Notes: generated by a model not told the origin, from the letters alone. A stretch of DNA of 64,000 nucleotides from an uncultured Clostridia bacterium (GCA_947625785.1 CANQPS010000006.1:1-64000); one strand, 5' to 3'; shown: positions 8,981 through 17,936, numbered from the stretch's first letter. Numbers and translations: made by a program.

Positions 8981-9022
8981 TTTATATAATAATATTTATT
9001 TAGAGTCATATTATTATATAAA
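8981..9022. repeat. Perfect 15-bp inverted repeat upstream of the serine recombinase
   Basis: The 15-base arm at 8981-8995 (TTTATATAATAATAT) is exactly the reverse complement of 9008-9022, with a 12-nt spacer. It lies in the divergent intergenic region between the recombinase and the 76-aa ORF. It could be an operator, overlapping promoters or a recombination site; its pure AT content also permits chance similarity. Confidence 0.5.
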
Positions 9023-9066
9023 AGATAATATTATTTATATCAGTCAGGTATGGGGGTATATTATTT

Positions 9067-9297
9067 GTGAATAAAGATAATATATATATGTTTGATATTT
9101 ATGCAGATAAAAAATTAATTTTACAAATAAAGCAAAAATTAAGTAATAATAAATGTATTGAAATAATAGATATAAAAGAGTATGTTAATAAAGATGAAAT
9201 ACAAGAAATTGAAAAAAAAATCACAAAAAATTTTGGCAATCGTTTTAATGAAATTTTATCAAACTGTGCTGATGGTATCTTATGGGATAGCCTATAA
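9067..9297 (+). CDS. Small hypothetical protein, divergent from the recombinase
   Basis: 76 aa, GTG start at 9067 with a G-rich stretch (ATGGGGG) about 10 nt upstream. Charged, mostly helical, no recognised motif; GFP-like, membrane or zinc motifs are absent. It is directly followed by a good terminator, which supports it as a real transcript. It may be linked to the recombinase as a lost-element gene. Confidence 0.5.
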   Translation: MNKDNIYMFDIYADKKLILQIKQKLSNNKCIEIIDIKEYVNKDEIQEIEKKITKNFGNRFNEILSNCADGILWDSL

Positions 9298-9350
9298 AAA
9301 AACCAAACGGACTGTATTTACAGAGAAATATGCAGACCATTTGGTTTTTT
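9296..9350 (+). terminator. Terminator after the 76-aa ORF
   Basis: AAAAAACCAAACGG at the 5' side pairs with CCATTTGGTTTTTT (9337-9350), one mismatch, ending in a T6 tract. Confidence 0.7.
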
Positions 9351-9660
9351 AAGGGGTTAAAATGAGGAGGGTATAATAATAGAAATACTCCTACGATTGT
9401 GGAATCGTAATTTTGAGTACATAATATATTATATATTTATAAATAAATTAATGTGTGAATTGATTGTTAATAATTAATAAATAAATATGCTTTAAGTTGT
9501 TAATAATATTCAAAAGGTTTCTGATATTGCACATAATAGTAATTGGATATTTATATAAATTAACTATCAATTAAAAATTTAAATTTTTGCTTTTAATAGT
9601 TTTAGATATAAAATATTGTGAACAGATTGAAAATTTACATAAAAATACACATAAAAGCTA
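9351..9660. other. AT-rich intergenic region
   Basis: No ORF with a ribosome binding site was found. A short perfect hairpin (TACGATT/AATCGTA, 9392-9409) is visible. The rest is AT-rich with no structure I can name. Confidence 0.4.
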
Positions 9661-9689
9661 TTGAAAAATAAGAGGAAACAGTGTATAAT
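9661..9689 (+). promoter_or_regulatory. glyA promoter
   Basis: TTGAAA (9661-9666), 17-nt spacer, consensus TATAAT (9684-9689); about 36 nt before the glyA start, leaving a short leader without room for a PurR-type or riboswitch structure. Confidence 0.75.
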
Positions 9690-9724
9690 TACTTATTATA
9701 AATCAGAAATGAGGTAAAACTAAG

Positions 9725-10978
9725 ATGTATAGTGATTTAATGGACAGCATAGGATTTATAGAAGGCTATGACAGTGAAGTATCAAATGCTATGAAGCAAG
9801 AACTTGAAAGACAACAAAGAAATCTTGAACTTATAGCATCAGAAAATATAGTATCTCCGGCAGTTATGGCGGCTATGGGTTCAGTTTTAACCAATAAATA
9901 CGCAGAAGGTTATCCGGGTAAGCGTTATTATGGAGGCTGTCAATATGTTGATATAGTGGAAGAAATAGCAAGAAAAAGAGCGTGTGAGTTATTTTCGGCA
10001 GAACACGCAAATGTACAGCCTCACTCAGGAGCACAGGCAAATACAGCTGTATATTTTGCTATGCTGCAGCCGGGCGATACAGTAATGGGAATGAATTTAT
10101 CAGAAGGAGGACATCTTACACACGGTTCACCTGTAAATTTATCCGGTAAATATTTTAATTTTGTTGCATATGGGGTTGACCCTGTAACACATACAATTGA
10201 TTACGATAAAGTTATGGAACAAGCACTTGAGGTTAAGCCAAAAATGATAGTATGTGGAGCGAGTGCATATCCAAGAATAATAGATTTTAAGAAATTCAGA
10301 GAGATAGCAGATGCTTGTGGGGCATATTTAATGGTAGATATGGCACATATAGCAGGACTTGTTGCGGCAGGAGTGCATCCAAATCCTGTTCAATATGCAC
10401 AATTTGTTACAACAACAACACATAAAACATTGAGAGGCCCTCGTGGTGGTATGATACTTTGCAAAGAAGAATTTGCAAAGGCAATAGATAAAGCAATATT
10501 TCCGGGAACACAAGGCGGACCTTTGATGCATACAATAGCAGCAAAAGCTGTATGTCTTGGTGAGGCATTAAAACCTGAGTTTAAGGAATATGGAAAGAAA
10601 ATAGTTTCAAATGCCAAAGCACTTGCCAATGGCTTGGTAAGCAGGGGACAAACACTTGTGTCTGGTGGGACAGATAATCATGTGATGCTCCTTGATTTAA
10701 GAGATAAAGAAATAACAGGTAAAGAACTTGAGCATAGACTTGATGAAGTTTATATCACAGTAAATAAAAATACTGTACCAAATGAACCACGCAGTCCATT
10801 TATAACAAGCGGAATCAGAATAGGAACACCTGCTGTTACAACAAGAGGGTTACAAGAGGAAGATATGGACAAGATAGCAGAATTTATTACACTTGCGATA
10901 AATGATTTTGAAAATAATATTGATTATATTCGTAAAGGAGTTACGGATATTTGTAATAAATATCCATTGTATTCATAA
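9725..10978 (+). CDS. glyA: Serine hydroxymethyltransferase
   Basis: 417 aa, the usual length. Interconverts serine and glycine with tetrahydrofolate, giving 5,10-methylene-THF; PLP enzyme of the cytoplasm. Family signatures include [57 protein letters not shown] and the PLP-lysine motif [14 protein letters not shown] (Lys about 234). ATG at 9725 is preceded by GAGGT. FolD, which uses the same folate pool, is encoded 14 kb downstream. Confidence 0.98.
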   Translation: MYSDLMDSIGFIEGYDSEVSNAMKQELERQQRNLELIASENIVSPAVMAAMGSVLTNKYAEGYPGKRYYGGCQYVDIVEEIARKRACELFSAEHANVQPHSGAQANTAVYFAMLQPGDTVMGMNLSEGGHLTHGSPVNLSGKYFNFVAYGVDPVTHTIDYDKVMEQALEVKPKMIVCGASAYPRIIDFKKFREIADACGAYLMVDMAHIAGLVAAGVHPNPVQYAQFVTTTTHKTLRGPRGGMILCKEEFAKAIDKAIFPGTQGGPLMHTIAAKAVCLGEALKPEFKEYGKKIVSNAKALANGLVSRGQTLVSGGTDNHVMLLDLRDKEITGKELEHRLDEVYITVNKNTVPNEPRSPFITSGIRIGTPAVTTRGLQEEDMDKIAEFITLAINDFENNIDYIRKGVTDICNKYPLYS

Positions 10979-11053
10979 TAAATATCTGTATATACTTTTA
11001 TAGTAAATAATATTTAAATATTATATAAATTTTTTGAAAGGATGTTTTTTAAA

Positions 11054-11329
11054 ATGAAAAAAAGTACTATTGCTATTATTATAGCAGCCGCAGCAGTTGT
11101 TGTTGCGACGGTTGCATTACTTGCAACTCCTGCTAAGAAAGTTATTTTGGTAACTAAGAAGAAGCATAACAAGATTGCAGATGCTGAGTGTTCAAATTAT
11201 GAAAATGAATTTGAAGACAGTTGTTGTGATACTTGTGATGATGATGAAGTTGAAGAAGAAACAGCAGAAGTTGTAGAAGTTGACGATGAGAATATCGTAG
11301 TAGCAGAAGTAAAAGATAAAGAAGAATAA
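11054..11329 (+). CDS. Small membrane-anchored acidic protein
   Basis: About 91 aa from ATG 11054 (GAAAGGA 12 nt upstream; the in-frame ATG at 11042 abuts that site). One N-terminal transmembrane helix (STIAIIIAAAAVVVATVALLA), then a basic patch KKVILVTKKKHNK and a strongly acidic tail with four Cys (CSNYENEFEDSCCDTCDDDEVEE). It resembles YtxH-type single-span small proteins only in layout. Function unknown. Confidence 0.6.
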   Translation: MKKSTIAIIIAAAAVVVATVALLATPAKKVILVTKKKHNKIADAECSNYENEFEDSCCDTCDDDEVEEETAEVVEVDDENIVVAEVKDKEE

Positions 11330-11363
11330 TATTTATTTTTCTTTGTGCCTAAGAAGCAAATTT

Positions 11364-11412
11364 AAACAGTCTGAGTTCCTGTTTTAAAAAAATGGGAACA
11401 TAGACTGTTTTT
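11364..11412 (+). terminator. Intrinsic terminator
   Basis: AAACAGTCTGAGTTCC pairs with GGGAACATAGACTGTTT (one internal mismatch), followed by T-rich sequence. Confidence 0.7.
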
Positions 11413-11443
11413 ATTTTGATAATAAATAAGGAGGAATATTATA

Positions 11444-12712
11444 ATGTTGCCGCCACTTGCAGAAAGGATTAGACCTAAAAATTTAGATGATGTAGTAGGT
11501 CAAGAGCATATTTTGGGCAAGGATAAAGCACTAAGAAAAATCATAGATTCAGGAGAAATACCCAATATGATTTTTTATGGCCCATCTGGAGTAGGAAAAA
11601 CCACAGTTGCGTCAATAATTGCACAAAAAACAAATAAGACTTTAAGAAAACTAAATGGTACAAATTCATCTATAACAGATATAAAGAATATAGTAAATGA
11701 GTTAAGTGGATTTGAGGGAATTAATGGTATATTATTATATTTAGATGAAATACAATATTTCAACAAAAAGCAGCAGCAAAGTTTGCTTGAATATACAGAG
11801 AATGGCACTATAACATTAATAGCGTCAACAACGGAAAATCCATATTTTTATGTATATAATGCATTATTAAGCCGTTCCACTGTATTTGAATTTAAGCCAA
11901 TAAATAGTTATGGCATTAAGAAAGCGGTACAAAGAGGATTTGATATATTATCAAAGGATAAATGTAAGAAAATAGTATTAGAACCTAATGTAATAGATAT
12001 AATAGCAAACTCTTGTGGTGGAGATGTACGGAAATCTATAAATTCGGTAGAATTATCTGTTTTAGCAAGTGAAACTGATAATAGTGAAGTCATTACTGTT
12101 ACAGATGAATATGCAAAACAATTATCGCAAAGTTCGTCATCGAGATATGACAAAGAGGGAGATACACATTATGATATTATATCAGCATTTCAAAAATCAA
12201 TGAGAGGTTCTGACCCTGATGCAAGTTTACATTATTTAGCGAGATTATTGTCATCAGGTGATATGGCATCAGCTTGCAGAAGGCTGTTAGCGTGTGCCTG
12301 TGAAGATGTAGGACTTGCATATCCACAGATTATACCAATAGTAAAATCTTGTGTAGATACTGCGTTACAGTTGGGAATGCCCGAAGCACAGTTACCGCTT
12401 GCAGATGCTGTTATATTGGTAGCACAAGCACCAAAATCTAATTCTGCGCACGATGCAATAATAGAGGCTATGAAAGATGTCGAAAACGGAAAAATAGGAG
12501 AAATTCCAAGACATTTACAAAATAAGCATTATGATGGAGATGATGTACAACAAAAAGGACAATTTTATTTATATCCGCATAATTATCCTAACAGATGGGT
12601 ACAGCAACAGTATATGCCTGATATATTAAAATATAAAAATTATTACAAACCTGCGGAAAATAAAATAGAACAAAGTTTTAGCGAATATTGGAAGAAAATA
12701 AAAAATATATAA
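11444..12712 (+). CDS. rarA: Replication-associated recombination protein A (RarA/MgsA), AAA+ ATPase
   Basis: 422 aa. AAA+ clamp-loader-like ATPase acting at stalled replication forks. PPLAERIRPKNLDDVVGQEH is the typical N-terminus; Walker A FYGPSGVGKTT at about residues 44-54; Walker B LYLDEIQYF; sensor ASTTENPYF; and the C-terminal part DPDASLHYLARLL and ACEDVGLAYPQ is characteristic of MgsA rather than RuvB or DnaX. AAGGAGG at 11428-11434 gives a clear start. Monocistronic between two terminators. Confidence 0.95.
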   Translation: MLPPLAERIRPKNLDDVVGQEHILGKDKALRKIIDSGEIPNMIFYGPSGVGKTTVASIIAQKTNKTLRKLNGTNSSITDIKNIVNELSGFEGINGILLYLDEIQYFNKKQQQSLLEYTENGTITLIASTTENPYFYVYNALLSRSTVFEFKPINSYGIKKAVQRGFDILSKDKCKKIVLEPNVIDIIANSCGGDVRKSINSVELSVLASETDNSEVITVTDEYAKQLSQSSSSRYDKEGDTHYDIISAFQKSMRGSDPDASLHYLARLLSSGDMASACRRLLACACEDVGLAYPQIIPIVKSCVDTALQLGMPEAQLPLADAVILVAQAPKSNSAHDAIIEAMKDVENGKIGEIPRHLQNKHYDGDDVQQKGQFYLYPHNYPNRWVQQQYMPDILKYKNYYKPAENKIEQSFSEYWKKIKNI

Positions 12713-12754
12713 GAAAAGAGCCTAATTTTTGTAGTTAAATTAGGCTCTTTTCTT
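12711..12754. terminator. Strong, symmetric terminator after rarA
   Basis: A perfect 18-bp stem (12711-12728 with 12737-12754, 8-nt loop) with A-rich and T-rich ends. It starts at the rarA stop codon. Confidence 0.85.
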
Positions 12755-12879
12755 ATATGTAAGTATGTGAATAAAATTTATATAATTGTAAATAAAAATT
12801 CTCGTATAAAAAATAAAACAAAAAAAGAAAAAACCAAATAAAGAAGGAACAGCTTAGTATAATAAATACTAAAATAAAC

Positions 12880-12907
12880 TTGTAATTTATATAAAAAGTG
12901 CTATAAT
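12880..12907 (+). promoter_or_regulatory. Putative promoter of the corA transcript
   Basis: TTGTAA (12880-12885), 16-nt spacer, TATAAT (12902-12907). It lies upstream of a 32-aa ORF and then corA. The 12755-12879 stretch otherwise holds only AT-rich sequence with nothing I recognise. Confidence 0.5.
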
Positions 12908-12962
12908 TGTATTATCAAAATTAAATGAACTAAATAGTTTTGTAGAAAGGACGGTGACAAAT

Positions 12963-13061
12963 ATGAGTATAGACCCTGACGGTAAACGAAGTATTTTTAA
13001 TAATTATAACGAGTTTGGGCATATAGGACATATTTGTCACAGTATAAATTGTGCCTGATTC
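12963..13061 (+). CDS. 32-aa upstream ORF preceding corA (possible leader peptide)
   Basis: ATG at 12963 with AGAAAGGACGGTGA upstream, a better ribosome binding site than that of corA, and TGA at 13059-13061, 26 nt before the corA ATG. The product begins MSIDPDGKRSIFNNY and ends with a His/Cys-rich part (GHIGHICHSINCA). Position and strength suggest a translated leader that could control corA expression; the His/Cys content might also allow metal binding. No homolog is known to me, so this is inference. Confidence 0.5.
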
Positions 13062-13087
13062 AACACGAAAAGAGGAATAACAGCACT

Positions 13088-14014
13088 ATGGTTTCTTACT
13101 ACAAAACAATTGAAAATAAGGTTACAGAGATAGAAAAATGCGAAAATGGTTGTTGGATAAATTGCATAGCACCAACGGAAGACGAAATTAATACACTTAT
13201 AAAAACACTAAATATAGAACCGGATTTTTTCAGGGCCTCACTTGATGAGGAAGAATCATCACATATAGATTCGGAGGAAGGAGTTACACTCATAATTATT
13301 GATATACCGGTTGTGGAAAAAATCGAAAAAAGTCTTACATATTCAACAACACCTATGGGATTAATGATTACAGAGAAAAATGTTTTAACAGTATCTTTAA
13401 AGGACAATCCAATAATAAGCGAGTTCGCAGAGGGAGTTGTAAAAGATATAAAAACAAATTTCAAAACACATTTTGTATTAAGTTTTATGTTGCGAATGGC
13501 ATCTAAGTATCAATACTACTTGAAACAAATAGATAAAATATACAAGCATATAGAATCTGAATTAAGAAAATCTATGCGAAATAAAGAATTAATGCAATTA
13601 TTAGAAATAGAAAAATCGCTTGTATATTTTTCATCATCTTTGAAATCAAATGAGATAACACTTGATAAAGTTGCAAGAGGGCGTATGATTAAACTATATG
13701 ACGAGGACCAAGATTTATTAGATGATGTACTTATAGAAGTAAAACAGGCAATAGAGATGTCAACAGTATTTTTAAATATTCTTACGGGAACAATGGACGC
13801 ATTTTCTTCCATTATATCTAATAATTTGAATGATGTTATGAAAGTACTCGCATCAATAACGCTTATATTTTCCATACCAACAGTTGTATCCGGACTTTAT
13901 GGTATGAATGTAGATAATTTACCGTTAGACCATTATTGGTGGTTTCCGTGTATATTTGCAGCAATAATTATGATAATAGCCTTTATAATATTAAAGAAAA
14001 AAGATATGATATAA
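13088..14014 (+). CDS. corA: CorA-family Mg2+/divalent cation transporter
   Basis: 308 aa from ATG 13088 (AGAGGAA upstream; the TTG at 13034 overlaps the leader ORF and is rejected). A soluble N-terminal funnel domain is followed by two C-terminal transmembrane helices with the diagnostic loop YGMNVDNLP at about residue 271 (GMN motif). CorA forms a pentameric inner-membrane channel for Mg2+, Co2+ or Ni2+. It ends in a basic tail KKKDMI, as usual. Probably transcribed on into udp (25-nt gap). Confidence 0.92.
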   Translation: MVSYYKTIENKVTEIEKCENGCWINCIAPTEDEINTLIKTLNIEPDFFRASLDEEESSHIDSEEGVTLIIIDIPVVEKIEKSLTYSTTPMGLMITEKNVLTVSLKDNPIISEFAEGVVKDIKTNFKTHFVLSFMLRMASKYQYYLKQIDKIYKHIESELRKSMRNKELMQLLEIEKSLVYFSSSLKSNEITLDKVARGRMIKLYDEDQDLLDDVLIEVKQAIEMSTVFLNILTGTMDAFSSIISNNLNDVMKVLASITLIFSIPTVVSGLYGMNVDNLPLDHYWWFPCIFAAIIMIIAFIILKKKDMI

Positions 14015-14039
14015 AAAGAAATAGGAGAGTAAGTACATT

Positions 14040-14801
14040 ATGAATGAGGATACACTTTTTCATCTCGGAATATCTCGAAATATCAGTGCTAAATATGCGA
14101 TATTAACAGGTGACCCAAAGAGAGTGCCATTAATAGCACAATACTTAGATAATCCAAAATTCTTATCAGAGAAAAGAGAATTTGTTACATATATAGGACA
14201 AATAAACGGAGAAAATGTTCTTATTACATCAACGGGAATAGGAGGAGCATCAGCATCTATCACAGTAGAAGAACTCAGTCTATTAGGTATAAAATATATA
14301 ATAAGGATTGGTACTTGCGGAGGAATGAATAAATCAGTAAAATCGAATGATTTAGTTATACCAACAGGTTCAATAAGAATGGAAGGTACGAGTAAAGAAT
14401 ATGTTTATGTAGAATATCCGGCAGTTCCGGATTTTGAGGTATTATCTGCGATTGTAGAAAGTGCCAAAAGTCTTGAATATAAATATCATACCGGTGTAGT
14501 GCACTGTAAAGATTCATTTTATGGACAGCACAATCCGGAGTTAATGCCCAATTCTAATGAATTAAAAGATAAATGGCAGTCGTGGTTAAAGATGGGAACA
14601 CTTGCGTCTGAAATGGAAACGGCAAGTATTTTTATAGTATCATTACTAAGAGGAATAAAAGCAGGAGCAGTATTATTATCAATATGGAATCAAGAACTTA
14701 AAGATAACAGTACAAGTACAAATGCAGATAATTATAATATATCTAATGCTATTAATACAGCGATAAATGCTGTTAAGATATTGATAAATAACCATAGATA
14801 A
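14040..14801 (+). CDS. udp: Uridine phosphorylase
   Basis: 253 aa. Phosphorolysis of uridine to uracil and ribose-1-phosphate in pyrimidine salvage. Closely follows the E. coli Udp pattern: LFHLGISRN, LTGDPKRV, SEKREFVTY, STGIGGASASITVEEL, RIGTCGGMN, EYPAVPDFE, CKDSFYGQ and the ribose-binding SEMETASIF. It is more Udp-like than purine nucleoside phosphorylase (DeoD) because of the STGIGG/AVPDFE pattern. ATG at 14040-14042. Confidence 0.9.
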   Translation: MNEDTLFHLGISRNISAKYAILTGDPKRVPLIAQYLDNPKFLSEKREFVTYIGQINGENVLITSTGIGGASASITVEELSLLGIKYIIRIGTCGGMNKSVKSNDLVIPTGSIRMEGTSKEYVYVEYPAVPDFEVLSAIVESAKSLEYKYHTGVVHCKDSFYGQHNPELMPNSNELKDKWQSWLKMGTLASEMETASIFIVSLLRGIKAGAVLLSIWNQELKDNSTSTNADNYNISNAINTAINAVKILINNHR

Positions 14802-14817
14802 ATATAGGGGTGAGGTG

Positions 14818-15441
14818 ATGAGCCTAACTAATAACGATGAACAAGATCTATATAAATTAAGTAAAGTATTACAGGATTTAGAGTTATATATATCGGATAA
14901 AGAGAGAATATTATTGCAGGTAATAGAAGAACGGGATAAAATGTATAAAATAATTCAAGATGATAAAGAACTTATATCTGATTTATATTCACAATTATCT
15001 GATAGTGAAAAAGCCTATAAAGATGAGCTAAGAAGGGCGTATGAAGAAAAAAGAGCAATACAAGCGATTGCAGATGAATACCGTTTAAAAGCAAGTAGAT
15101 TTGACGAGCTTACAGAAAGTGTGGTTAAAATAAAAAAGAAAGCAGAGCAGGAGGCATTATATATAGTAGATAATATACAAAAACAATCTATGGAAACAGT
15201 ATCAATAATACAATCCGTAATAAATGAAATAAAGACTTTTAGTATAGAAATTGAAAATATGAAAGAGGACTTAAAAATAGGGCAAGATACAATAGAGGAC
15301 AGGTTGACAGGCATAAAAGATAAATTAAATCATAAAATATATAGTTTAGATAAAATAAGTAAAGAATTTTATAAAGTCAATGGAACAACTGTAACAGAAG
15401 ATACATATAATTACAGAAATATAGCAAATCATAAAAATTAA
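14818..15441 (+). CDS. Coiled-coil protein of unknown function
   Basis: About 207 aa, almost entirely charged heptad-like sequence (residues about 10-110 and 125-190), no membrane segment, no catalytic motif. GGGGTGAGG precedes ATG 14818; GTG 14815 is directly adjacent to it. Overall layout recalls DivIVA/GpsB-type or SMC-like scaffold proteins, without the DivIVA N-terminal signature. A terminator follows. Confidence 0.6.
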   Translation: MSLTNNDEQDLYKLSKVLQDLELYISDKERILLQVIEERDKMYKIIQDDKELISDLYSQLSDSEKAYKDELRRAYEEKRAIQAIADEYRLKASRFDELTESVVKIKKKAEQEALYIVDNIQKQSMETVSIIQSVINEIKTFSIEIENMKEDLKIGQDTIEDRLTGIKDKLNHKIYSLDKISKEFYKVNGTTVTEDTYNYRNIANHKN

Positions 15442-15453
15442 TATAACAAAGTG

Positions 15454-15478
15454 ACCTACCGAATAATAAACGGTAGGT
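15454..15478. terminator. Hairpin terminator after the coiled-coil gene
   Basis: ACCTACCG (15454-15461) pairs perfectly with CGGTAGGT (15471-15478), followed by TTTAAATATA. Confidence 0.6.
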
Positions 15479-15514
15479 TTAAATATATTTATTGTTATAG
15501 TAAACATAAAATAA

Positions 15515-15548
15515 AATCACCCGGCATAATTTTTATAAGGGGGTGATT
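15515..15548 (+). promoter_or_regulatory. Stem-loop covering the cwlD ribosome binding site and start
   Basis: AATCACCC (15515-15522) is the reverse complement of GGGTGATT (15541-15548). The right arm contains the end of the Shine-Dalgarno AAGGGGG and the GTG start. In a long transcript the start would be masked, so initiation could be kept low unless transcription begins inside the loop. Regulatory role is inferred. Confidence 0.5.
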
Positions 15549-16277
15549 ATTATTAAAATATCTAAGATTATATGTTATATAGGTGCAGCGGCATATATAT
15601 TTGTTTTTTCTATATTTATATACAATGCTTTTTATAAGGTAGAGGCATCTGTTGTAGATACATCTAATTTGAACATAAATTCAACACCTGCCATAATAAT
15701 AGATGCCGGACACGGGGGAGAAGATAGTGGTGCGGTAGGTGTAGATAATATATTAGAAAAAGACATAAATCTTTCAATATCAATGTATCTAAAAGAATTA
15801 ATAGAATTTTCGGGATTTCAAGTTGTTATGATTAGGGAGGAAGACATTTCGATTTATAATGCTGATGCAGATACGATAAAAGAAAAAAAGGTATCAGATA
15901 TGAAGAATAGATTAAAAATTTATAATAGTTCTGATAATAATATAATTATCAGCATACATCAAAATCAATTTTCCGAAAGTAAATATTATGGTGCGCAGAT
16001 GTTTTATTCAAAAAACAATTCAAAGAGTAAAGAATTGGCAGAATGTGTAAGGAAGGCATTTATCGGTTTTTTGCAGCCGGATAATAACCGAGAATTGAAG
16101 CAGGCAGATGATAGTATATATCTTTTAAAAAACACGCAAAATCCTGCTATAATTGTGGAATGTGGATTTATATCAAATGAAAGCGAGGCACATTTGCTGC
16201 AAAATTCGGAATATCAACGAAAAGTAGCATATGCAATATATTGTGGCTTTTTAGAGTATTATAATTATTACAATTAA
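15543..16277 (+). CDS. cwlD: N-acetylmuramoyl-L-alanine amidase, CwlD-like
   Basis: 244 aa. N-terminal membrane anchor (CYIGAAAYIFVFSIFIYNAF), then an Amidase_3 domain: IIDAGHGGEDSGAVG (Zn His), LEKDINLSIS (Zn Glu), ISIHQNQF (Zn His) and the catalytic Glu in IIVECGFISN. The size and N-terminal anchor fit CwlD, which removes peptides from muramic acid to allow muramic-lactam formation in spore cortex. The start GTG 15543 directly touches the AAGGGGG motif, so initiation may be at a slightly later non-ATG codon (ATT at 15549/15552). RadA follows after 16 nt. Confidence 0.82.
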   Translation: MIIIKISKIICYIGAAAYIFVFSIFIYNAFYKVEASVVDTSNLNINSTPAIIIDAGHGGEDSGAVGVDNILEKDINLSISMYLKELIEFSGFQVVMIREEDISIYNADADTIKEKKVSDMKNRLKIYNSSDNNIIISIHQNQFSESKYYGAQMFYSKNNSKSKELAECVRKAFIGFLQPDNNRELKQADDSIYLLKNTQNPAIIVECGFISNESEAHLLQNSEYQRKVAYAIYCGFLEYYNYYN

Positions 16278-16293
16278 TAAGGGGAAGATTAAA

Positions 16294-17667
16294 ATGGCGA
16301 ATAAAGTAAAAAATATGTATATATGTTCACAGTGCGGATATGAAAGTCCAAAATGGTATGGAAAATGTCCGTCTTGTAATGAATGGAATACATTTGAAGA
16401 AGAAACAATAAAAGTATCACCCACAACTCTATCCAATATCAGTAAGAAATCACTGTCAAATTCACAACCCATACTATTGAAAAATATCTCAACAGACAGT
16501 GAAGAAAGATACAATACAGGTTTAAGTGAACTTGACAGAGTTTTAGGGGGAGGTATAGTTAAAGGTTCGCTTGTATTATTAGGAGGAGACCCTGGTATTG
16601 GTAAATCTACTATTTTGCTGCAAGTATGCAAATATTTAGGAGATACATTAAATATATTATATGTATCGGGAGAGGAGTCCAAAAGACAATTAAAGTTACG
16701 GGCATCAAGAATAGGCGTTGAGAGTGAAAAATTGCTTGTAATGACCGAAACAGATATAGAAATTGTATGTGAAGAAATAAAATCAGAAAAACCGGATTTA
16801 GTAATGATAGATTCTATTCAAACAATGAATTTTTCTGAAATATCATCATCTCCGGGAAGTGTTACGCAGGTTAGAGAATGTACAAATATGCTTATGCGTA
16901 CGGCAAAATCACTTGATATACCTGTTATAATTATAGGTCACGTTAATAAAGAAGGTGTAATTGCAGGGCCAAAAGTTTTAGAGCATATTGTAGACGCTGT
17001 TTTACATTTTGAAGGTGACAGACAGATGTCTTATAGAATACTTAGAGCAGTTAAGAATAGATTTGGTTCGACTAACGAAATAGGTGTATTTCAGATGACA
17101 GAAGATGGATTAACAGAAGTTGAAAATCCATCTATGATGTTACTATCAGGCAGACCAAAAGGTGTATCCGGAACTTGTGTAGTATGCACTATGGAAGGTA
17201 CAAGACCTATTCTTGCAGAAATACAAGGATTAGCCACTACAACGGTTTTTGGAAATCCAAGACGAACAACAACAGGATTTGATAATAATAGACTTGCTTT
17301 ATTATTAGCGGTTTTGGAGAAAAGAGCAGGATATTTCTTTTCAAGATTAGATTCCTATATAAATATAATTGGAGGTTTAAGATTAGATGAGCCTGCTGTT
17401 GATTTAGCGGTAGCATTATCACTTATAAGCAGTTTAAAAGATACACCTATATCTGAGGATACAATAGTATTTGGAGAAATAGGACTTGCCGGAGAAATTC
17501 GTGGAGTATCTAATTCTCAGGCACGAGTTAATGAAGCTGTAAGAATGGGCTTCAGGAAAATAATAATGCCTTACTATAACCTAAAATCCGTAAAAGCTCC
17601 TACAAATTTAGATATAGAAATAATTGGTGTAAAAAATATTAGAGATGCTGTTCAATATTTGGGGTAA
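16294..17667 (+). CDS. radA: DNA repair protein RadA/Sms
   Basis: 457 aa, normal length. C4 zinc finger at Cys11, 14, 25 and 28, RecA-like core with Walker A GGDPGIGKST (about residue 96-105), the RadA-specific motif KNRFGSTNEIG, and a C-terminal Lon-protease-like domain (DLAVALSLISS). RadA is a branch-migration helicase of recombination and repair. The 3' end overlaps a convergent short gene by 29 nt. Confidence 0.97.
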   Translation: MANKVKNMYICSQCGYESPKWYGKCPSCNEWNTFEEETIKVSPTTLSNISKKSLSNSQPILLKNISTDSEERYNTGLSELDRVLGGGIVKGSLVLLGGDPGIGKSTILLQVCKYLGDTLNILYVSGEESKRQLKLRASRIGVESEKLLVMTETDIEIVCEEIKSEKPDLVMIDSIQTMNFSEISSSPGSVTQVRECTNMLMRTAKSLDIPVIIIGHVNKEGVIAGPKVLEHIVDAVLHFEGDRQMSYRILRAVKNRFGSTNEIGVFQMTEDGLTEVENPSMMLLSGRPKGVSGTCVVCTMEGTRPILAEIQGLATTTVFGNPRRTTTGFDNNRLALLLAVLEKRAGYFFSRLDSYINIIGGLRLDEPAVDLAVALSLISSLKDTPISEDTIVFGEIGLAGEIRGVSNSQARVNEAVRMGFRKIIMPYYNLKSVKAPTNLDIEIIGVKNIRDAVQYLG

Positions 17668-17812
17668 CTTTATTGTTATCAGGTTCAATTTTGTGTATGC
17701 AGTTATTATTTGGTGAGTTATTGCTTATATTAGTTACAATAGATGGGGTTTCCATTCTGCAAAAACCGTCTTGTTGGTATATACAATTATCAGCACACGG
17801 GATTAATGTCAT
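17639..17812 (-). CDS. 57-aa cysteine-containing protein, convergent with radA
   Basis: ATG at 17812 (minus strand), AAGGAG at 17824-17829, TAA at 17641-17639. It begins MTLIPCADNCIYQQDGFCRM, a pattern (Cys-x3-Cys-x6-7-Cys) I recall from a widespread short clostridial family, sometimes misnamed hydroxymyristoyl-ACP dehydratase. The last Cys lies in NNNCIHKIEP. Probably metal-binding; function unknown. It overlaps the radA 3' end in antisense. Confidence 0.7.
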   Translation of the reverse strand: MTLIPCADNCIYQQDGFCRMETPSIVTNISNNSPNNNCIHKIEPDNNKVTPNIEQHL

Positions 17813-17936
17813 AATAAATCAACTCCTTAATAATATTATTATCATAATAAACAAATTTTATTATAGTTATTTTACTAATAATCTTCTCTTATTTATATAA
17901 TAATAAGTATATAAAGTAAGGGAGGATTATTTATTT

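Noticed and set aside
9351-9724. Riboswitch (glycine, purine or THF) ahead of glyA
   Set aside because: The promoter at 9661-9689 leaves about 30 nt of leader, too short for such a structure.
13034-13087. TTG start for CorA
   Set aside because: Overlaps the leader ORF; ATG 13088 has its own ribosome binding site and gives the usual CorA length.
17673-17900. 75-aa plus-strand ORF after radA
   Set aside because: No ribosome binding site; it is the shadow of the real minus-strand 57-aa gene and of AT-rich DNA.
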